64,000 nt of DNA from Microcyclospora pomicola (Eukaryota > Ascomycota > Dothideomycetes > Capnodiales), in the NCBI GenBank assembly GCA_002786065.1, contig NHNY01000017.1:391442-455441 (forward strand). The letters are read 5' to 3'. Below, piece after piece: positions 58,876 through 64,000 of this stretch. How positions within the stretch are numbered: the first letter of the stretch is position 1; each line of letters begins with the position of its first letter. The notes beneath the pieces were generated by a model. The model had not been told where the DNA came from. It did no database searches and saw nothing but the letters and a program-made list of their open reading frames with translations. A program made the translations under genes and the position numbers.

Positions 58876-59805
58876 TCACGCCACAGCCTCCACCAGCCTC
58901 TCCTTCGTGCTCCCCATCTTGCTCGTCCCGACACCAGCCTCGACCTCCGGCCACGGCTTCTTGATCGCATCCTGCAGCTTGACGATGCCCTTCTTCGGCC
59001 CCGGCACCGCGCCATGCACCACCACGATCCCGTTCTCCACATCCACCTTGAGCACCTTCAATCCCTGCACCGTGTGCATCTCCCCACCCATCCGCCCCGG
59101 CATATGCTTGCCCGGGTGAACACGAGATCCCGAACCTTGTCCACCGCCCGACGAACCCATCGCACGGTGCTTGAGCGAGTTACCATGCGACGCCGGCTGG
59201 CCGCCCCAGCCCCACCGCTTCATACCACCCGCGAAGCCCATACCGCGCGTCACCGCGCGCACATCCACGAACTGACCCTCCTGGAACAGGTCCGCGGTGA
59301 TGAGGCTGCCGACGTCAGGCAGGCCGTCGCTGGAGCGGACGCGGAACTCGGCGACGTGGCGCTTGAGCGGGACGCCGGCGGCGGCGTAGTGGCCGCGCTC
59401 CGGGCGCGTGACGTTGTTGGCCTCCTTGGAGCCGCAGCCGACCTGGACGGCCCAGTAGCCGTGGGCGTCGCGGCGTTTGTGCCCGAGGATCTGGCAGCGG
59501 TCGAGCTGCAGGACGGTGCAGGCGGTGCGCTTCGCCGTCACGGGGTCGTAGATGCCCGTCATGCCCTTCTTGATCAGCAGCGCGCCGGTGCGGAGCGGCA
59601 GCGTGTTGGCGACTTCCTTGCGGATCAAGGCGGCGCGGCGTGAGGACTCCAGCAGCGGGAGATGGGGGGTGGTGTTGAAGCGGGCATGGTTGGTCCGTTG
59701 GCGAGGCGTGATGGACTTGATCGTGCGGATGAAGCTGCGGGATACCGACGGACAGAGGAACCGTGGAGGGACCGCGAACAGCGGTTTTGATGGTCGTGGA
59801 GGCAT
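58876..59805 (-). CDS. MRPL9: mitochondrial large-subunit ribosomal protein uL3m
   Basis: Single exon, 309 residues, minus strand. The N-terminus is rich in Arg, Ser and Pro without acidic residues (a mitochondrial presequence, about 1-45). The uL3 fold follows: LIKKGMTGIYDPVTAKRTAC, TVLQLDRCQILGHKRRD, YWAVQVGCGSKEANNVTRPE, and the peptidyl-transferase-near loop VTRGMGFAGGMKRWGWGGQP, then ASHGNSLKHRAMGSSGG and KHMPGRMGGE. The Gly- and His-rich loop is diagnostic of uL3. It is a part of the mitoribosome (yeast Mrpl9). Minus-strand neighbour of MTR4, 299 bp downstream of the MTR4 stop. Confidence 0.96.
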   Translation of the reverse strand: MPPRPSKPLFAVPPRFLCPSVSRSFIRTIKSITPRQRTNHARFNTTPHLPLLESSRRAALIRKEVANTLPLRTGALLIKKGMTGIYDPVTAKRTACTVLQLDRCQILGHKRRDAHGYWAVQVGCGSKEANNVTRPERGHYAAAGVPLKRHVAEFRVRSSDGLPDVGSLITADLFQEGQFVDVRAVTRGMGFAGGMKRWGWGGQPASHGNSLKHRAMGSSGGGQGSGSRVHPGKHMPGRMGGEMHTVQGLKVLKVDVENGIVVVHGAVPGPKKGIVKLQDAIKKPWPEVEAGVGTSKMGSTKERLVEAVA

Positions 59806-60104
59806 GTGTGAGGATGTTGTGGATGGAACTGCTGTTCAATGGGCTGGAAATCTTGAGGATGTAACTATTGTTGCCTTAGTCATCAAGACGCTTTCTGTCA
59901 GCCACAGTCTCACGAACTGGATGATCAAAACTTGTTATAGTAGGTATGCAGGTCCTCATATCAAGTGACAGAGCATGAAAATGTGGTTTGTGTACAGACA
60001 GCAAGGTTTCAGTGGCTACACGTATGATACATAATGGCAAACAGCTCCCGTCTCTAGAGTGGTCGCTTTTCATGTTACCCACCCAAGGGCGGATGCTCCA
60101 ATGT

Positions 60105-63100
60105 TTACAAGTACAATGACTGCGCGGCCACGATATCTCTCCTCACCTTCAAGAGCGCCGCCTCGAATTTCTGCTCTAACTCCTCACTACCCATGACCCT
60201 CGCTGCTTGGGCAACTTGGCGCAGCAGCTCTTCCAACCGCCTGAACAGTCGAATCAAGCTGCCTTCGTACACGTCGGTCATTTTGCTGTTGGCCAACTGT
60301 TAGCTTTTGTCCGCGTGCTTGCAGAACGTTAAATGGAAGGACAACATACCAGATCTGCGCGAAGGAGGCGCCCTGTGTCCATGCAAACACGACTTCCATG
60401 AGTTCGAGCCGGAAGCCTTCAAGATACTCATCCTCGCCCTCAATAACCTTGCTCTCGACGCTGATCTTAGCAACAGTCCTCGCCTGCGCCAGAATATCCC
60501 GGTAGATCTTCTGGTGCTGTTCATTGAGTGTGGGTTGCTCCTTGCTCTTCTCTTCGCAGATAAAGCAGGACAGTGCTGCTGCACATTGCTCAGGACTGAG
60601 TTCGTTGAAGAATCGGTTGAAAAGTAACTCCGCCAATACTATCTCATCACCAGTACTGATCTCGCATGCCACACGTGCCTTGGGCTGGATGACATCAGCC
60701 TCGTTGATGAACTCCAGCCTGCGAAGGACACGCTTTCGCTTCTTGAGCTCGTCAAGTTGCAACACGGACAATGCGCCTTGGATCTTCTTGCGCGTGTCCT
60801 TGATTTCCTGCGTAACTTCCATTTTCGCGTAGTACTGATCGTAGAGTGTTGGTAAACGCTCATCTTCTTGGATGGCGAGTGTGCGGAATTTGTGTTCTGT
60901 CTTCTCGAGCTTGGTGAGAATAGTCTTGAATTCAGAATCTCGGATCCCCATTTCAGAAACGGGATCCAGCGGTGGAATCCCACCAATAGTTTCATGCCGC
61001 CGATACACCTCCATGAGCGTTCGTTTAGCCATGTCCTTACCTTCTTTAGATTGTAAATTCTTCTGTGGAAACACCTTGACTTTGGAAATCTCCCAGATAG
61101 TGGAAAGCCATACCGGTACTACTTCCAGCTTCGACTTCTCCCCAGATGCTGGTGGCCTGACGCCAGTAGGCAGGTCCTGGTCTGTTGTGGGAGGAAGCGA
61201 GGTCGAGTCAGCAGCGACGAACAGAGCCACGTCAATCACATATGACTCGAGTGGCGGAATCGCTTTGGTGCTTTTCTTGCCAGGCTTCACCTCACGAGCG
61301 TTGACGACCATGCCCCACTTGAAGTCGTGCTCTTTCCATTTTATCCACACCATGCGACCGGATTGTAGGAAAGGCGCCGTGAACTGAGGATGGTTACGAT
61401 AATCCCTCATTTGCTTCCCGTAGGTGTTGCACAGCTTTTCCAGGTCGTAGTACTCTTTGACTTCTTGCTCGCTGTCGATGAACATATCGGAACGCTTCTC
61501 TTCCAACTCGGTGAGTTGCTTCTCCAATCCAAACACAGAAGCTTGGTTCTGAAATTGGAAGAAACATCTTTCGAGCATGAATTCGGGATTGATGCCTTCG
61601 ACTCGCATGAGATTGAGAATCATGTTGTATCCCAGGTAGAATGCGCTGTTCAACTTGTCTTGTTCTCCACGGACGATTTCCTTAGCGACAGCTGGATCCA
61701 TCTTCTCGTCGATCATCATAATGACAATACCACGATCGTCGAGACCTCTTCTGCCTGCACGACCCGACATCTGGATGAATTCGCTGGGCGTGACCCATCG
61801 TAGACTGATGCCATCGAATTTCCGTACGGATGTGAAGACTACGGTCTTTGCAGGCATGTTCAAGCCGATGGAGAAAGTCTCGGTTGCAAAGAGAACCTTG
61901 ATCAAACCCTCCTGGAAAAGAATCTCGATGGTCTCCTTGAGGATGGGAAGCAGACCTGAGTGGTGGATACCGATGCCACGCCTTAACAAAGGTAAGAGGT
62001 GCTGAATTTGCGGTAGCTCCTTGTCCTCGTCGGACAGCATCTCGATTGCGGAACTGAAAACTTTGGACACCATAGCCTTTTCCGAGTCGTCGTTGAAGGA
62101 CAATTGACTCATCTGTAGAGCCAAGTTCTCGCATTCTCGCTTCGAGAACGAAAACACAATCACAGGATTGTAATTCTTCATCATGATCATCTTTACAATC
62201 TTGTAAATGTCCGTCGGCCCATCCTTTTGTCCACCTTTGTTCGTCTTCTTGTCCTTGCCCTTTCCTTTGCGCTTCGCCAGTGGATTTGAACCGTCATCTC
62301 CCGCCTTATCTGCAATCGCAGTCATGGCCTTGTTGAAGTTGTCCTCTCGGAACACTCCTTTCTCGTCGACGATCAGGTGAATACCGTCGGCGCCGGCCGG
62401 AAAGAAATAATGCTGCAGGGGTGTAGGGCGAAAGTCTGTATAAACGACGTGACACGGCTGGTTGTGTGTCTTCGTGATCCATTCTGCGAATTGCATAGCG
62501 TTCGGGATGGTTGCGGACAAGAAGACATAGCGCACCTTGTCGGGCAACAGGATGATCGTTTCTTCCCATACGACACCGCGTGATTTGTCGCGCAAGTAAT
62601 GTACCTCATCGAAGATGACCCAGGCCACTTCTCGCATAATCTCGGAACCACGGTACAACATCGAACGCAGAATCTCGGTTGTCATGACCAGACAGGTCGC
62701 AGTAGGATTGATCGTGACATCTCCGGTCATCAAACCCGCATCTCCAAACTCCGCATGAAACTCGCGGTATTTCTGATTGCTCAGAGCCTTGATCGGGCTG
62801 GTGTAGATGACTCTTTGGTTGTTCTTCAGACACTGCGCAATCGCATACTCTGCCACCACTGTCTTTCCGGCACTGGTGTGCGCCGACACCAGCACGCTCT
62901 CATTTCGTTCGATCGACGCGATCGACACCTGCTGAAACGGATCCAGGGTGAATGGCCAGGTGCGCGCCGGGGTTTCCGGGGCCTTGTGTTGACTGATCGG
63001 GACGTAGTTCCAATCTGGTGGCAGAGAAACTTGATGGCGCACTTGATGTGAAATCACCACTGCTTTGTCCTCCTTTGCAGCTTGCAGTCCGGCAGAAGCT

Positions 63101-63387
63101 GCCACTTCTCGCGATTGTTCGGTTTCGAAAGTGTCTGTGACCAAAGGTTCCGGCTCATCGTCTCGTCGCTGTCGTTTCACATCGCGCGCCTCATGCTCAT
63201 GATCGCTGTTCGCCCCGTTCTGCCCTTCAGATATGCCATTGTTCTCTTGCACATCCTCTACTCCATCTGGTTTTGGTTCTTTGACTTCGCCGCTGGCCGC
63301 TCGCTTCCTGCTGCCTTTCTTGCCCTTCTTGTCGTGCTCGGTAGGTTTGGCAGCTTTTTCTTCAAAGACGTCGAACAGCTCATCCAT
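60105..63387 (-). CDS. MTR4: Mtr4 RNA helicase (TRAMP / nuclear exosome cofactor)
   Basis: Two exons on the minus strand, 63387-60350 and 60285-60105, intron 64 bp (GTATGT...CAACAG); 1072 residues, almost exactly the length of yeast Mtr4. An acidic, Lys-rich N-terminus leads into the DExH core: SAHTSAGKT (169-177), FDEVHYLRD (DEVH about 260-263), FLSATIPNA, and QMSGRAGRRG in the second RecA domain. The arch/KOW insert follows (GRMVWIKWKEHDFKWGMVVN), then the helical C-terminus. Splicing joins FAQI to CKMTDVYEGSLIR, the family's conserved end; unspliced, the frame drifts after WY. Mtr4 unwinds RNA for 3'-end trimming and decay by the nuclear exosome, including 5.8S rRNA maturation. Confidence 0.97.
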
Positions 63388-63633
63388 CGTGGCGGCTGCT
63401 GATGCGCTTTCAAGCAGTGTTGTGCTAACAAAACATTACATGTACCTAGTTGAGATGCTGCTGGACTTTTCCGCTGGTAGTGGCAGAAAGCACAAGTGTG
63501 GCGTCGCAAGACTAAGGACGGAGCTCTATTCGGCCATAGCTGGCCACTCGTCAGATCTCCGAACTCCAGGATTTTGAGATGTTTTGAGGCCCTCATTTGC
63601 GCAACATTGAGTATGTGTATACATATGTATAGT

Positions 63634-64000
63634 CACTGAACGCCTGGTCTCACGCCTACATATGTATATAAGTTTTAACTATTCTACTGCTCTGTAGCGC
63701 TGGGATTTCATGATTCTGCTCAGGAATCCCACGACTTAATTGCCTAGTCCCACGACTTTATCATAATCTTCTAAGCGCACTTTGCGATCTGTGCGTCGAT
63801 CACTTATCTCGTATTATCATACGAGATTGGATAAAGTCGTGGGACCGTAAAACAAGTCGTGGGACCGAAGTAAGAAGTCGTAGTATTAAGAGAAATAAGT
63901 CGTGGGATTTCTGAGCAGAATCATGAAATCCCAGCGCTACAGAGCAGTAGAATAGTTAAAACTTATATACATATGTAGGCGTGAGACCAGGCGTTCAGTG
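63634..64000. mobile_element. hairpin MITE with 105-bp terminal inverted repeats
   Basis: The left arm (63,634-63,738, CACTGAACGCCTGGTCTCAC...) is the reverse complement of the right arm (63,896-64,000) with one mismatch near the inner end (CAGGAATCC against CAGAAATCC). Between them lie further TCCCACGACTT copies in both orientations and a central hairpin, ATCTCGTA (63,806-63,813) with TACGAGAT (63,820-63,827), centred on the element midpoint. There is no coding capacity. The left flank reads TA (63,630-63,631) then GTCACTG, so a TA target duplication as in Tc1/mariner (Fot1/Pogo) elements is possible, in which case the true end is cut a few bases short by the window edge. The CACTG terminus is also compatible with a CACTA-type element. 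Confidence 0.88.
63727..63907. repeat. TCCCACGACTT subterminal repeats within the MITE
   Basis: Perfect copies at 63,727-63,737 and 63,748-63,758 (plus), and as AAGTCGTGGGA at 63,834-63,844, 63,854-63,864 and 63,897-63,907. An imperfect sixth begins near 63,875. Such arrays often serve as transposase binding sites. Confidence 0.85.

Overview
This is nuclear DNA from a filamentous ascomycete. Evidence: short GT-AG introns (mostly 51-107 bp), compact multi-exon genes, and proteins that match Pezizomycotina families. The closest fit is probably a Dothideomycete (Mycosphaerellales-like), judged from the protein character and the ACCTAGGTACC/GGTAAGG-rich intergenic DNA. That placement is inference. 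I saw no rRNA, tRNA, CRISPR or bacterial-type feature, and no secondary-metabolite cluster.

Layout. 1-5.4 kb: a Skg6-type single-pass membrane protein, then a 2.3-kb repeat-bearing promoter. 5.4-10.2 kb: a full-size PDR-type (ABCG) transporter. 11-14.8 kb: a GPI-anchored PLC-like protein (minus) and a Sur7/PalI-family membrane protein (plus), transcribed divergently. 16.3-18 kb: an unknown Ser/Pro-rich protein, followed by a 3-kb stretch with no convincing gene. 21.1-31.1 kb is housekeeping: polynucleotide kinase 3'-phosphatase, ribosomal protein eL31, a mitochondrial PP2C (PDP/Ptc5 type), Afg1 ATPase and a Van1/Anp1 mannosyltransferase. 32.5-37.1 kb: an unknown two-exon protein and the cell-wall protein Ecm33. 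39.8-43.9 kb: Mpp10 and Alg10 share a 169-bp divergent promoter. 45.4-47.7 kb: a Zn2Cys6 domain fused to a maltose-acetyltransferase-like hexapeptide domain, followed by about 5.4 kb with no supported gene. 53-56.3 kb: an SLC35F/EamA transporter, GINS subunit Psf2 and a small Arg/Lys-rich membrane protein. 57.4-63.4 kb: a MAPR/cytochrome-b5-like protein ending in HDEL, mitochondrial uL3 and the RNA helicase Mtr4. The right edge, 63,634-64,000, is a hairpin-type MITE with 105-bp terminal inverted repeats.

The genes do not form one pathway. Several concern the cell surface and secretory route (Sur7-like, GPI-PLC, Van1-like, Ecm33, Alg10, HDEL-MAPR). Others serve ribosome and RNA biogenesis (eL31, uL3m, Mpp10, Mtr4) or DNA replication and repair (Psf2, Pnk). 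Exon borders below come from reading splice signals together with frame continuity and protein similarity. No transcript data were available. The items most worth a second look are the terminal MITE, the Zn-cluster/acetyltransferase fusion that seems to lack the catalytic His, and the short regulatory motifs in the divergent promoters.
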